A stretch of DNA of 64,000 nucleotides from Nocardioides jishulii (GCF_006007965.1 NZ_CP040748.1:1798001-1862000), one strand, 5' to 3'; positions 24,346 through 33,794 are shown, numbered from the stretch's first letter. A program made the numbers and translations. The notes: a model not told the origin generated them from the letters alone.

Positions 24346-25362
24346 ATGCGCGCCACGACGATCCATGCTGCCCGAGACATCCGCTTCACCGAGGTTCCCG
24401 ACCCGAGCATCACCGAGCCTACCGACGCCGTGGTCAGGGTGTTGGCCGGCTGCGTCTGTGGCAGCGACCTGTGGAACTACCGCGGCGAGAACGAGATCAC
24501 TCCGGGGGCGACGATCGGCCACGAGTGCATCGGCGAGGTCGTCGAGATCGGAGCCGACGTACGGGACTTCAAGGTCGGCGACCACGTGGTCGTGCCGTTC
24601 TGCCACAGCGACAACACCTGCCCGCACTGCCGTGCCGGATTCCAGTCCGCCTGCGTGCACGGAGGCTTCACGGTCAGCGGGCAGGGGGAGCTCGCCCGGG
24701 TCACCCAGGCCGACGGGAGCCTGGTCCGCGTCGAAGGGGGCATCAACGCGTCGAACCGGGCGGCGCTGCTGACCCTGTCCGACGTGATGCCGACCGGGTG
24801 GCACGCCGCGGTCTCGGCCGGCGTACGTCCGGGCGCCACCGTCGTCGTGGTGGGTGACGGCGCCGTGGGCCTGTGCGGCGTGCTCGCCGCGAGCACGATG
24901 GGCGCCGAGAAGATCATCGCCCTGTCTCGTCACGAGTCGCGCCAGAAGATCGCCCGGGTCTTCGGCGCCACCCACGTCGTCGCGGAGCGCGGCAAGGAGG
25001 CCAACGAGATCGTCAAGGAGATCACCTCCGGCGTCGGGGCAGACGCCGTCCTTGAGTGCGTCGGCACCGACGCCGCGATCCAGACCGCCTTCGCCGTCGC
25101 ACGCCCGGGCTCGACGGTCGGCTTCGTGGGCGTACCGCACGGGGTTGAGCTGCCGGTGCGACGCATGTTCCAGAAGAACGTCGGGCTGCGCGGCGGCATG
25201 GCCCCGGTGCGGGCCTACCTGCCCGACCTGCTGCGCCGTGTCGAGGCTGGCGAGCTCGATCCCAGCCCGGTCTTCGACATGATCCTGCCGATGGACCAGG
25301 TGGCCGAGGGATATGCGGCGATGGACGAACGACGGGCTGTCAAGGTGCTGTTGGAGCCGTGA
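24346..25362 (+). CDS. Zinc-dependent alcohol dehydrogenase family protein
   Basis: Encodes 338 residues of medium-chain dehydrogenase type. The catalytic zinc region shows GCVCGSDLWNYRG and IGHECIGEVVEIG. The structural zinc loop is partial (NTCPHCRAGFQSAC). The NAD(P)-binding motif is VVVVGDGAVGLCGVLAA. It oxidises an alcohol or reduces an aldehyde; the substrate cannot be read. It is divergent from XRE-MurA and shares its short promoter region. Confidence 0.9.
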   Translation: MRATTIHAARDIRFTEVPDPSITEPTDAVVRVLAGCVCGSDLWNYRGENEITPGATIGHECIGEVVEIGADVRDFKVGDHVVVPFCHSDNTCPHCRAGFQSACVHGGFTVSGQGELARVTQADGSLVRVEGGINASNRAALLTLSDVMPTGWHAAVSAGVRPGATVVVVGDGAVGLCGVLAASTMGAEKIIALSRHESRQKIARVFGATHVVAERGKEANEIVKEITSGVGADAVLECVGTDAAIQTAFAVARPGSTVGFVGVPHGVELPVRRMFQKNVGLRGGMAPVRAYLPDLLRRVEAGELDPSPVFDMILPMDQVAEGYAAMDERRAVKVLLEP

Positions 25363-25448
25363 GTCCCACGTCGGCGATGTCACCACGAGGTGTCGCCGCT
25401 CGTCACTAGGGTGTAGCCAGTCCGGCCCCGGAGACCCCAGGAGACGCA

Positions 25449-27806
25449 GTGACCGCGCACCCCGCCGACTCCCACGACCTGATCCGCGTGCACGGCGCCC
25501 GGGAGAACAACCTCCGGGACATCTCGCTCGACCTGCCCAAGCGACGGCTCACGGTCTTCACCGGCGTGTCGGGCTCGGGGAAGAGCTCCCTGGTCTTCAG
25601 CACGATCGCCGCGGAGTCGCAGCGGATGATCAACGAGACCTACTCCACGTTCGTCCAGGGCTTCATGCCCACGCTCAACCGCCCTGACGTCGACGTGCTG
25701 GAAGGGCTGACGAGCGCGATCGTCGTCGACCAGGAGCGCATCGGCGGCGACCCGCGCTCGACCGTGGGTACGGCGACGGACGCCAACGCCCTGTTGCGGA
25801 TCCTCTTCAGCCGCCTGGGAGACCCCGCGATCGGATCACCCCAGGCCTACTCCTTCAACATCGCCTCGGCGTCCGGAGGAGGGTCGATGACGACCGAGAA
25901 GGGCGGCAGGAGCGTCACCGAGCGGCGCTCCTTCTCGATCACCGGCGGCATGTGCCCCACCTGCGAGGGTCGAGGCACGGTCTCCGACTTCGACCTCACG
26001 GCGTTGTACGACGACACGCTGTCGCTCTCCCAAGGTGCCCTGACGATCCCGGGCTACACGATGGACGGCTGGTACGGACGCATCTTCACCGGTAGTGGCT
26101 TCTTCGACCCTGACAAGCCGATCCGGGACTACAGCGACACCGAGCTCGACGCGCTGCTCCACAAGGAGCCCACCAAGATCAAGGTCGACGGCATCAACGT
26201 CACCTACGAAGGGCTCGTCCCGCGGATCCAGAAGTCGATGCTGTCGAAGGACCGCGAGTCGATGCAGCCGCACGTGCGGGCGTTCGTCGACCGCGCCATC
26301 GTCTTCACGACCTGCCCGGACTGCGACGGCATGCGGCTCAACGAGGCCGCGCGGTCGTCGAAGGTTGCGGGCATCAGCATCGGCGACGCCTGCCGGATGC
26401 AGATCAGCGACCTGGCGACGTGGGTGCGCGGGCTCGACGAGCCGTCGGTGGCGCCTCTGCTGAAGACCTTGGGCGAGACGCTCGACTCCTTCGTCTCGAT
26501 CGGGCTGGGCTACCTCAGCCTCGAACGCCCCTCAGGCACCCTGTCGGGTGGCGAGGCCCAACGGGTGAAGATGATCCGCCACCTCGGCTCGGCCCTCACC
26601 GACATCACCTACGTCTTCGACGAGCCCAGCATCGGACTGCACCCCCACGACATCGCGCGGATGAACGAGCTGCTGCTCCAGCTGCGCGACAAGGGCAACA
26701 CCGTCCTCGTGGTGGAGCACAAGCCCGAGATGATCGCCATCGCCGACCACGTCGTCGACCTCGGCCCCGGCGCCGGTACGTCCGGCGGCACGATCTGCTT
26801 CGAAGGCACCGTCGAGGGCCTGAGGAGGAGCGGCACCCTCACCGGCGGCCATCTGGACGACCGGGCCCGGCTCAAGGAGTCCGTGCGCGAACGCCGGGGC
26901 GTCCTGGAGGTCCGCGGCGCCAACGGCCACAACCTCGTCGACGTCGACGTCGACGTGCCGCTGGGCGTCCTGTGCGTGGTGACGGGCGTCGCGGGCTCGG
27001 GCAAGAGCAGCCTGATCCACGGATCTGTCTCGCCCAGGGACGGTGTCGTGACCATTGACCAGACGCCCATCAAGGGCTCACGCCGCAGCAACCCCGCGAC
27101 GTACACGGGCCTGCTGGAGCCGATCCGCAAGGCCTTCGCCAAGGCCAACGGCGTGAAGCCAGCGCTCTTCAGCGCCAACTCCCAGGGCGCGTGCCCCCAC
27201 TGCAAGGGCGCCGGCGTGACCTACACCGACCTGGCCATCATGCAGACCGTGGCCTCACCGTGCGAGGTGTGCGAGGGACGGCGCTTCGACACCGAGGTGC
27301 TGCAGTACACGTTGGGCGGCAAGAACATCGCCGACGTCTTCGACATGCCGGTCACCGAGGCCGAGGCCTTCTTCGGGTCGGGGGAGGGCAAGGTCGCCGC
27401 CGCCCACAAGGTCCTCGTCCGGATGGTCGACGTCGGCCTGGGCTACGTACGCCTGGGGCAGCCCCTCACCACGCTCTCGGGAGGCGAGCGTCAGCGACTC
27501 AAGCTGGCGGCGCAGATGGGGGAGAAGGGCGACGTCTACGTGCTCGACGAGCCCACCACCGGGCTGCACCTGGCCGACGTCGACAACCTCCTGGGCATGC
27601 TCGACCGCCTCGTCGACGGCGGCAGGTCGGTCATCGTCATCGAGCACCACCAGGCCGTGATGGCGCACGGAGACTGGATCATCGACCTCGGGCCCGGTGC
27701 TGGTCACGACGGCGGACGCGTCGTCTTCGAGGGCACGCCTGCCGATCTGGTGGCTGACCGCTCCACCCTGACCGGTCAACACCTGGCCGAGTACGTCGGC
27801 GCCTGA
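25449..27806 (+). CDS. UvrA-like ABC ATPase (short, class II type)
   Basis: Encodes 785 residues from a GTG with an AGGAG site 6 bases upstream. Canonical UvrA is about 950 residues. Two ABC modules are present: Walker A GVSGSGKSSLVF and GVAGSGKSSLI, signatures LSGGEAQRVKM and LSGGERQRLKL, and zinc-finger cysteines in MCPTCEGRGTV, TCPDCDGM, CPHCKGAG and CEVCEGR. The UvrB-binding and part of the DNA-binding insert are reduced. Such short paralogues occur with resistance or repair of unusual lesions; the true uvrA should lie elsewhere. Function beyond ATPase and probable DNA binding is uncertain. Confidence 0.85.
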   Translation: MTAHPADSHDLIRVHGARENNLRDISLDLPKRRLTVFTGVSGSGKSSLVFSTIAAESQRMINETYSTFVQGFMPTLNRPDVDVLEGLTSAIVVDQERIGGDPRSTVGTATDANALLRILFSRLGDPAIGSPQAYSFNIASASGGGSMTTEKGGRSVTERRSFSITGGMCPTCEGRGTVSDFDLTALYDDTLSLSQGALTIPGYTMDGWYGRIFTGSGFFDPDKPIRDYSDTELDALLHKEPTKIKVDGINVTYEGLVPRIQKSMLSKDRESMQPHVRAFVDRAIVFTTCPDCDGMRLNEAARSSKVAGISIGDACRMQISDLATWVRGLDEPSVAPLLKTLGETLDSFVSIGLGYLSLERPSGTLSGGEAQRVKMIRHLGSALTDITYVFDEPSIGLHPHDIARMNELLLQLRDKGNTVLVVEHKPEMIAIADHVVDLGPGAGTSGGTICFEGTVEGLRRSGTLTGGHLDDRARLKESVRERRGVLEVRGANGHNLVDVDVDVPLGVLCVVTGVAGSGKSSLIHGSVSPRDGVVTIDQTPIKGSRRSNPATYTGLLEPIRKAFAKANGVKPALFSANSQGACPHCKGAGVTYTDLAIMQTVASPCEVCEGRRFDTEVLQYTLGGKNIADVFDMPVTEAEAFFGSGEGKVAAAHKVLVRMVDVGLGYVRLGQPLTTLSGGERQRLKLAAQMGEKGDVYVLDEPTTGLHLADVDNLLGMLDRLVDGGRSVIVIEHHQAVMAHGDWIIDLGPGAGHDGGRVVFEGTPADLVADRSTLTGQHLAEYVGA

Positions 27807-27821
27807 CAGCACCGTCCGTAG

Positions 27822-27835
27822 CGCCCCTCGGGGCG
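27822..27835. terminator. Short palindrome between convergent genes, weak terminator candidate
   Basis: CGCCCC-TC-GGGGCG lies between the convergent stops at 27806 and 27866. The stem is 6 bp with a tiny 2-base loop and no T-run follows, so support for termination is modest. Confidence 0.3.
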
Positions 27836-27865
27836 ATGCGTCAGCCGACTACTTGCGCCGGCCGT

Positions 27866-28483
27866 TCACTTGCGCTGGCCGATGGCGACCGACGTGTTCT
27901 CGTACGACGGGTCCTCCACCGCCTTGAGCATGAAGTGGGCGACCGAGGCGCGAGGGATGGAGTATCCGCCGGTGGAGGGGCCGTCGAAGTCCTCGACGTA
28001 GTCGGTGGTGAGCGGCTTGTCGTTCAGCGCCCTCGGACGTACGACCGTGACGACCAGTCCCGCGGCCCGCAGGCTCTCGATCGCGGCGCGGTGGTCGGCG
28101 AGGGGCTTGGCCAGCAGCTTCATCACGAACTTCCCGAAGAGGCCGGGGATCTCTCCGTCGACGCCCTCCGAGGCGCACCACACGATCCGACGTACGCCGG
28201 TGGCGTCCATGGCCGCAGCGATGTTGCCCGCCATGCGGCGCAGCGACGTGTCCTTGTCCGGCCCGGAGGTCGATCCGAGGCAGGAGACGACCACGTCGTG
28301 ACCCGCCACGGCGGCCCTGACGGCCTGGGCGTCGAAGGCGTCACCCTGGACCACGGTGACACCGCCCTGGGTGACCTTGGCAGGGGTGCGGGCGAAGACC
28401 GTCACCTCGTGTCCTGCCGCGACCGCGTCCTCCACGAAGAGCCGTCCGACACCACCGGTGCCGCCGAAAACGATGAGCTTCAC
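27866..28483 (-). CDS. NAD(P)-binding oxidoreductase (NmrA/SDR-a5-like)
   Basis: Encodes 205 residues from a GTG at 28483, preceded by a GGAGG site. The N-terminal nucleotide motif KLIVFGGTGGVGRLFVEDAV is an atypical-SDR glycine-rich loop. VVVSCLGS and RRIVWCASEGVDGEIP follow. There is no classical YxxxK catalytic pair. The family includes flavin or biliverdin reductase-like enzymes and regulatory NAD(P) sensors. It overlaps the aldo/keto reductase stop by 4 bases, so they form an operon. The substrate is unknown. Confidence 0.83.
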   Translation of the reverse strand: MKLIVFGGTGGVGRLFVEDAVAAGHEVTVFARTPAKVTQGGVTVVQGDAFDAQAVRAAVAGHDVVVSCLGSTSGPDKDTSLRRMAGNIAAAMDATGVRRIVWCASEGVDGEIPGLFGKFVMKLLAKPLADHRAAIESLRAAGLVVTVVRPRALNDKPLTTDYVEDFDGPSTGGYSIPRASVAHFMLKAVEDPSYENTSVAIGQRK

Positions 28484-29409
28484 GAGATCACCTCCGAGGC
28501 GAGACGAAGGGCATCGAGCTCGACGGCGTCGAGCTCGAGCCCCGCTGATGCGAGAAGGTCCGGGACCTGGGCGACCGAGCTGGCCGAGGCGACCGGCGCT
28601 GCGACCGTCTCCTGCTGGCGCAGCCAGGCGAGGGCGACGCTGGCCACCGACGTCCCGTGCGTCCGGGCGACCTCGTCCAGCGTCGTCAGGACGCGGTCTC
28701 CACGTGCGTCGGCGTAGCGGGCCGCCCCGCCGGCGCGTGGGCTGTCGACGTCGGCGCCGCCCCGGTACTTCCCGGTCAGGAACCCACTGGCGAGGGCGTA
28801 GTAGGGGAGCACGGCGAGAGCGTGACGCTGTGCCGCGGCCCGCAGGCCGTTGGTCTCGAAGTCGCGCTCCACGAGGCTGTAGTGCGGCTGCAGAGCGACG
28901 GCGCGGTGCAGGCCGTCGGCCTCGGTCACCGCGAACCACTCGTCGATGCGCTCGGGGGAGAAGTTGGAGATCCCGATGTGGCGGATCTTGCCCGCGTCGA
29001 CGAGCGTCGAGAAGGCGCCCACGATCTCGGCCATGGGGGTCTCGTCGTCGAAGTGCGCGTAGTAGAGGTCGATGTGGTCGGTGCCCAGGCGTTCCAGCGA
29101 GGCGTCGACGGCCTTGGCGACGTTGGGCGCGGACAACCCCTTGTACTCAGGGTGCTGGGAGACCTTGGTGGCGATGACCACGTCGTCACGACGACGACCC
29201 TTCAACCACGAGCCGATCAGGCGTTCACTCTCGCCGCCGGTGTGCCCGGGCACCCACGCGGAGTAGGAGTCCGCGGTGTCGATGAAGTTGCCGCCGCCGG
29301 CGACGAAGGCGTCGAGCACTGCGTACGTGGTCGGGGCGTCCGCCGTCCACCCGAAGACGTTGCCGCCGAGGTTGAGGGGGAACACGTCGAGCTGACCGAT
29401 GCGTGTCAT
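28480..29409 (-). CDS. Aldo/keto reductase
   Basis: Encodes 309 residues. The TIM-barrel signature is plain: LNLGGNVFGWT at the start, catalytic Asp and Tyr in FIDTADSYSAW, Lys in VIATKVSQ and His in YYAHFDD, with the NADPH site HIGISNFSPERIDEW. These enzymes reduce aldehydes and ketones with NADPH. The substrate is not predictable. It is the first gene of a two-gene minus-strand unit with the NAD(P)-binding protein, and is divergent from the M28 peptidase with a 191-base gap that shows no strong motif. Confidence 0.9.
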   Translation of the reverse strand: MTRIGQLDVFPLNLGGNVFGWTADAPTTYAVLDAFVAGGGNFIDTADSYSAWVPGHTGGESERLIGSWLKGRRRDDVVIATKVSQHPEYKGLSAPNVAKAVDASLERLGTDHIDLYYAHFDDETPMAEIVGAFSTLVDAGKIRHIGISNFSPERIDEWFAVTEADGLHRAVALQPHYSLVERDFETNGLRAAAQRHALAVLPYYALASGFLTGKYRGGADVDSPRAGGAARYADARGDRVLTTLDEVARTHGTSVASVALAWLRQQETVAAPVASASSVAQVPDLLASAGLELDAVELDALRLASEVIS

Positions 29410-29600
29410 GACAACAGGCTCTCACTCCCCACAAGACAGCGCGCCAGTGGCCTCCGGAGGCAACTGCACCCACCTCGATTCACCCGTAGGGCTGGACAAG
29501 GATGTGCTCCACACCACAAGGTGTTGCTCATTCACCTCGCCGATCCGCTCGGGTCGGTGCATCGGACGAGAGCGCTCGGGGCGCTCGATCGGAGGCAGTA

Positions 29601-31193
29601 GTGAAGCGAAGAGTCCTTCAAGCAGTGGTCGGGGGAGCGGTGAGCGCCCTGGTGGTCAGCACGGCACCGGTCGCACCAGTCAGCGCCCACGGGTCGGGCC
29701 ACGGCGGCAACCCCGGGAAGACCCAGGTCACCGGCAAGGCGGTCTACCGACACCTCGAGGCCTTCCAGCGCATCGCGGACGCCAACGGCGGCAACCGCGC
29801 CATGGGCACCCCGGGCTACGAAGCCTCGGCCCGCTACATCGAGAAGAACCTGCGCCAGGCGGGTTACACGCCGCAGCGGCAGTACTTCGACGTCGAGGCG
29901 TACACGGTCGACACCCTCGAGGTCACCGTCCCCGGCGTCGAGCTGGCGCCCGTGGCGATGGAGTACTCCTCCAGCACCCCCGGTGCAGTGACGCAGGAGC
30001 TCGTCACGCCGACCGACGCCCTCGGCTGTGACGCCGCTGCGTGGGACGGCGTGGACGTCGCCGGCAAGATTGCCGTGGTGAGCAGGGGCTCCTGCCCCTT
30101 CACCCAGAAGGCGGTCACCGCAGGCGAGGTCGACGCGGCAGCCATCATCATCTACAACAACACCATGGGCGTGCTGTCCGGCACCTTGGGTGAGATCACC
30201 CCTGGGTCCGCACCGGCCGTCGGTGTGACCCAGGCCGAAGGAGAGGCGCTGGTCGCGGCCATCGGGGCCGGAACGGTGACCGGCACCTTCAACCTCCAGG
30301 GCTCGGTCCAGACCCAGGAGACCTTCAACGTCATCGCCGAGACGCGCGGGGGAGACCCCGACAACGTGGTGATGGTCGGTGGCCACCTCGACGGCGTGGA
30401 GGACGGCGCCGGCATCAACGACAACGGCTCGGGGTCGGCCGCCATCCTGGAGACCGCGCTGCAGCTGGCCAAGTCGAGCAAGGGCGCGAAGAAGGGGCAC
30501 CCCAACCCGGGCAAGCTCAACAACAAGGTGCGCTTCGCGTGGTGGGGTGCTGAGGAGCTCGGTCTCCACGGCTCCAACCACTACGTGGCCGACCTCCAGG
30601 CCAACGACCCCGACGAGCTGGAGAACCTCGCCGTCTACCTGAACTTCGACATGGTCGCCTCGCCGAACTTCATCATCGGGGTCTACGACGCCGATGAGTC
30701 GACGTACGAGGCTCCGGTCGTCGTGCCGCCGGGCTCCGCCGCCGCCGAGAAGGCCTTCACCGACTACTTCGACAGCATCGGTCAGCCGTGGGTGGACACC
30801 GAGTTCTCCGGACGCAGTGACTACTCGGCCTTCATCGACGCGGGCGTGCCGTCGACCGGCCTCTTCACCGGTGCCGACGACGTCAAGACGCCGGAGCAGG
30901 TCGCTCTGTTCGGGGGGACCGCCGGCATCCTGCTCGACCCGAACTACCACTCGGCGCTCGATGACATCAACAACGTGAGCAAGGAGGCGCTCGACATCAA
31001 CTCCCGCGCCATCGGCTCCGTCGTCGCCTCGCTGGCCTACAGCACCGAGGCCATCAATGGGGTCAAGCCCCCGACGAAGCACAAGCACGACAAGAAGAAG
31101 CACCCCAAGAAGGACAAGCACAAGAAGAAGGGACCGAAGGACAAGGGCAAGGACAAGGGCAAGAAGGGCCCCAAGAACAAGTCCAAGCGCTGA
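29601..31193 (+). CDS. Secreted M28 family metallopeptidase with lysine-rich tail
   Basis: Encodes 530 residues from the GTG at 29601, which has a GGAGG site 5 bases upstream. A signal peptide (about residues 1-29, ending VSAHG) is followed by an inserted PA domain (SRGSCPFTQKAVTAGEVDAA). The M28 core has zinc ligands in GGHLDGVEDGAGINDNGSG, the catalytic glutamate in WGAEELGLHG, and LNFDMVASPN and DYSAFIDAGVPSTG further on. This is an aminopeptidase-like exoenzyme. The C-terminus is a strongly basic tail of about 38 residues rich in Lys, His, Gly and Pro, which may hold the enzyme to the anionic wall. A strong terminator follows. Confidence 0.9.
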   Translation: MKRRVLQAVVGGAVSALVVSTAPVAPVSAHGSGHGGNPGKTQVTGKAVYRHLEAFQRIADANGGNRAMGTPGYEASARYIEKNLRQAGYTPQRQYFDVEAYTVDTLEVTVPGVELAPVAMEYSSSTPGAVTQELVTPTDALGCDAAAWDGVDVAGKIAVVSRGSCPFTQKAVTAGEVDAAAIIIYNNTMGVLSGTLGEITPGSAPAVGVTQAEGEALVAAIGAGTVTGTFNLQGSVQTQETFNVIAETRGGDPDNVVMVGGHLDGVEDGAGINDNGSGSAAILETALQLAKSSKGAKKGHPNPGKLNNKVRFAWWGAEELGLHGSNHYVADLQANDPDELENLAVYLNFDMVASPNFIIGVYDADESTYEAPVVVPPGSAAAEKAFTDYFDSIGQPWVDTEFSGRSDYSAFIDAGVPSTGLFTGADDVKTPEQVALFGGTAGILLDPNYHSALDDINNVSKEALDINSRAIGSVVASLAYSTEAINGVKPPTKHKHDKKKHPKKDKHKKKGPKDKGKDKGKKGPKNKSKR

Positions 31194-31211
31194 CGCCTGA
31201 CAGCACACAAG

Positions 31212-31245
31212 CACGGCGCCTCGTCCTCCGGGACGAGGCGCCGTG
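31212..31245 (+). terminator. Strong hairpin terminator after the M28 peptidase
   Basis: A perfect 15-bp stem (31212-31226 with 31231-31245) closes a 4-base TCCG loop, then TTGTC. It lies 19 bases after the peptidase stop. Confidence 0.85.
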
Positions 31246-31312
31246 TTGTCGTGCCGGACAGTCCCAGCGCTCAGGGGCATGCGTCGCAGGGGGAGTGGGT
31301 ACGTCACCTGCC

Positions 31313-31555
31313 ATGACCGAGATGAACCAGGACAGTGCCCGCACCGAAGCCCTGCAGCGCGTCATCGAACGCGTCACCTCGTGGCAGGAGACGGCCACCG
31401 ACGGAACCATCCACGACGAGCTCGACAAGGGTCTGCGTGAAGCTGGCGTGACGCTCACCGAGGCCCAGCGCGACCAGCTCGTCCACGACATCTCCGAGGG
31501 CCGCGAGATCGACGTCGCGGCACTCGCCACCACCGACGAGGGCGGACCGGCCTGA
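31313..31555 (+). CDS. Small acidic hypothetical protein
   Basis: Encodes 80 residues from the ATG at 31313; a GTG at 31295 would add six. Composition is acidic and helical (ALQRVIERVTSWQ, LDKGLREAGVTL, QRDQLVHDISEG). It has no signal peptide, cysteine or membrane segment. No domain was recognised. Its frame statistics match those of real genes here. It lies between a strong terminator and a convergent lipoprotein gene, so it must have its own promoter. Confidence 0.6.
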   Translation: MTEMNQDSARTEALQRVIERVTSWQETATDGTIHDELDKGLREAGVTLTEAQRDQLVHDISEGREIDVAALATTDEGGPA

Positions 31556-31577
31556 CTTCGGTCCGAGCACGCTGACG

Positions 31578-32534
31578 TCAGTCGAGGCCACACGACGTCC
31601 GTGCGAACGCCAGCGCAGCTCGACGTCCTGCCTCACCCATCCTCAGGACCAGTTCGCCGGGCTCACCGTCGAGGCGGAACCGCACGCGGAACGCAGTGGC
31701 ACCACCCCCTTCGGCGAACGCGTGGCCATCGCAGCGAGCAGGCCGGAGGGGGAGCCTGACCCTGGCTGGCGGGCCGTCGGAGCGGACCATGAGGCCGGGT
31801 TTCCACACGGGCTCCTCGTCAGCCGAGCCGAGCAGGTGCGAGCCAGCGACCGTGTCGATGCGCAGGGTGTGGCCGGGCGTTCCGGTAGGCCTCACCAGCA
31901 GGGACAGGACCCCTGGCGAACCTGGTCCGGGCCGGTCGGCCGGCACGGCGTCCGACCACCGGAGCACCGCCACCTCGGCGAGGCGTTGCTCGGCGCACCT
32001 CAGGTTGACGAAGCGGCCCACCACGTCGGTCTCGTCGCTGACGCGCAGCCGTCGCGTGAACCGTGGCGTACGCACCTCCACACGGCCGCTGCCCTCAGCA
32101 CGGTCGTCACTCACACTCGGAGCGTCGCAGTCGACCCGTCGGGGGAGCACCAGCGGGAAGCCGCGCTCGGATCCGGCGGGGATGGGACGCAGACGCGCAG
32201 GGTCGGCCTGCAGCGGAGCCCGAAGGCGGACGTCGTCATAGGCGAGGGACTGCGGTCGCGCGTCATGCCGCGTGTCGTTGCTGATCCACACCTGCATGCG
32301 CCCCAAGGACACGTCGAGGGACGATTGGCGCATCTCCGCCACGAGACGACCGCTCGGAGGTGGTTCGGCCGGCGCTGGCAGAGCGCTCAAGATGCGCGCC
32401 GGAGGCGAAGGATCGTCGGAGTTTCCTTCGGTGTCGTTGCTGCGGCCACTGCAGGCCGCGCTGACAGCCAGGCAGAGCGACACCGCGGCGACCGAGAGGC
32501 CGGGCGCGTGCCGACGTGCGACCACTCGAGCCAT
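31578..32534 (-). CDS. Putative lipoprotein of unknown function
   Basis: Encodes 318 residues from the ATG at 32534. The N-terminus is a lipoprotein signal peptide with AVSAAC and Cys28 as the lipidation site. A Ser/Pro/Asp-rich linker follows, then repeated beta-strand segments that suggest a two-domain beta-sandwich (MQVWISNDTRHDARPQSLAY, LRLRAPLQ-like strands, FRVRFRLDGEPGELVLRMG). Cysteines in VDCDAP, LRCAEQ, ARCDGH and TSCGLD may form disulfides. No family was recognised. Confidence 0.7.
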   Translation of the reverse strand: MARVVARRHAPGLSVAAVSLCLAVSAACSGRSNDTEGNSDDPSPPARILSALPAPAEPPPSGRLVAEMRQSSLDVSLGRMQVWISNDTRHDARPQSLAYDDVRLRAPLQADPARLRPIPAGSERGFPLVLPRRVDCDAPSVSDDRAEGSGRVEVRTPRFTRRLRVSDETDVVGRFVNLRCAEQRLAEVAVLRWSDAVPADRPGPGSPGVLSLLVRPTGTPGHTLRIDTVAGSHLLGSADEEPVWKPGLMVRSDGPPARVRLPLRPARCDGHAFAEGGGATAFRVRFRLDGEPGELVLRMGEAGRRAALAFARTSCGLD

Positions 32535-32638
32535 GGCATCCTCACAGCGACGTCGTTGTGGTCAACGTACGCCGAGCGTCCGGCACCGGGCCACCCTGTA
32601 CTGAGTGTTGTTCCAGACCCCCGATAACGCACATTATG

Positions 32639-33121
32639 TCAAGATGCGTCGATGGAGTGGGCCAGACCCACCCCCGTCCACCTCTCATCGTCCGTCACCT
32701 CACGGATGACGTCGAGCCATGCGGGCACCGACACGGGAACGACGTCACCGCCGTCGATCTCCGCCACCATGGAACCGTCCGTGTGGACGTCGACCACCAC
32801 GACGTCGCCGTCGCGCGTCACCTTGTGTCGCGTCTTGACGAGCAACTTGCCGGGAAGGCTCTGCGTCAGGAGACGCCACTCAGCGTCGTCCAGGTAGAAG
32901 TTGGTGCAGGCGACCTGGGAGGCGTCCTCCGCCAGCCGCACCTTCTGTGTCAGCTTGTGCACGACAGACCCGTCCGCAGCTCGCACTCGGCGCAGTCGCA
33001 GGCGAGTCCCGTCGACATAGCGATCGACGATCTCGAACGTCTCCGTGATGCCCGTGGGCAGCGACCGGAGCAGGAATCGGCGCTCGCGTTCCACCACTGC
33101 ATACTTCAAGGAGGTCGCCAT
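32639..33121 (-). CDS. CYTH-like domain protein
   Basis: Encodes 160 residues from the ATG at 33121. The N-terminal VERERRFLL matches the ExExK-type motif of the CYTH superfamily, which includes class IV adenylate cyclases and triphosphate tunnel enzymes. Alternating charged beta-strands follow: IVDRYVDGTRLRLRRVR, VHKLTQKVRL and LVKTRHKVTRDGDVVVVDV, as in the tunnel fold. The family acts on triphosphates with magnesium. The exact substrate is unknown. GrpB lies upstream on the same strand, 25 bases away. Confidence 0.82.
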   Translation of the reverse strand: MATSLKYAVVERERRFLLRSLPTGITETFEIVDRYVDGTRLRLRRVRAADGSVVHKLTQKVRLAEDASQVACTNFYLDDAEWRLLTQSLPGKLLVKTRHKVTRDGDVVVVDVHTDGSMVAEIDGGDVVPVSVPAWLDVIREVTDDERWTGVGLAHSIDAS

Positions 33122-33146
33122 CAATCGATCGTAGGCGGAGACGGCC

Positions 33147-33692
33147 CTACGCAGACGGATCGTTGAGTCGCAGGATCTCCCGGAGCTCGGCCTCTGTCAG
33201 GTCCGACTCCCCCAGCACCTTCTGCAGCACCGCCGACTTGCCCGCGATGTAGGTGTCGATGTCCATGTCGGGCTCGGCCGCCAACGCCAGTTTCACCGCG
33301 GCGTACTCGTCACGCAGGTCGTCCCTCGCTCGCAGCACGTCCCTCACCGCGAGGTGGTTGCGCACGTTCAGGGTGCCCGCGCGACAAACGTACACATGGC
33401 GAGGCGGATCGTCGTCGGGTGCCTGGAACGCCTCTCGGTCCGCCACGCCCAGGTCGCCTCGGTGGACGTAGCCGGCGCGCACCAGTGCGGCCACCGCAGC
33501 GACGACGTCACCGTCGTCGACGATGACGTCGATGTCGAGGATGGGCTTCGCAGCGAGACCGGGCACCGAGGTCGATCCCACGTGTTCGATCCGCGCAGAC
33601 GACAGTCCGACGAGTTCATCACGCAGGTCACCGGCGACTCGCTCGAAGTGCGAGGGCCACGACGCCGAGTACGGGACCACCTGCACCACCAC
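33147..33692 (-). CDS. GrpB family protein (nucleotidyltransferase-like)
   Basis: Encodes 181 residues. The nucleotidyltransferase-fold landmark IEHVGSTSVPGLAAKPILDIDVIV is plain, followed by YVHRGDLG and HVYVCRAGTLNVRNHLAVRD, both typical of GrpB/UPF0157 proteins. A helical C-terminus (EYAAVKLALAAEPDMDIDTY) ends with KSAVLQKVLGE. The biochemical role of the family is unsettled. It is cytoplasmic and may be co-transcribed with the CYTH gene. Confidence 0.88.
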   Translation of the reverse strand: MVVQVVPYSASWPSHFERVAGDLRDELVGLSSARIEHVGSTSVPGLAAKPILDIDVIVDDGDVVAAVAALVRAGYVHRGDLGVADREAFQAPDDDPPRHVYVCRAGTLNVRNHLAVRDVLRARDDLRDEYAAVKLALAAEPDMDIDTYIAGKSAVLQKVLGESDLTEAELREILRLNDPSA

Positions 33693-33794
33693 GCAATGAT
33701 GCTAGCCGCTGGGATGAGACGCTGGAGGTGTGCCGGAGAACAGGATCCCACTGACGCCGATCTCCCCCGGTCTTCACGCAGGACGCGGGAAGCG

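Noticed and set aside
29410..29600. Promoter or operator between the aldo/keto reductase and M28 genes
   Set aside because: Only a 5-bp ACACC/GGTGT hairpin was seen near 29513; too weak to call.
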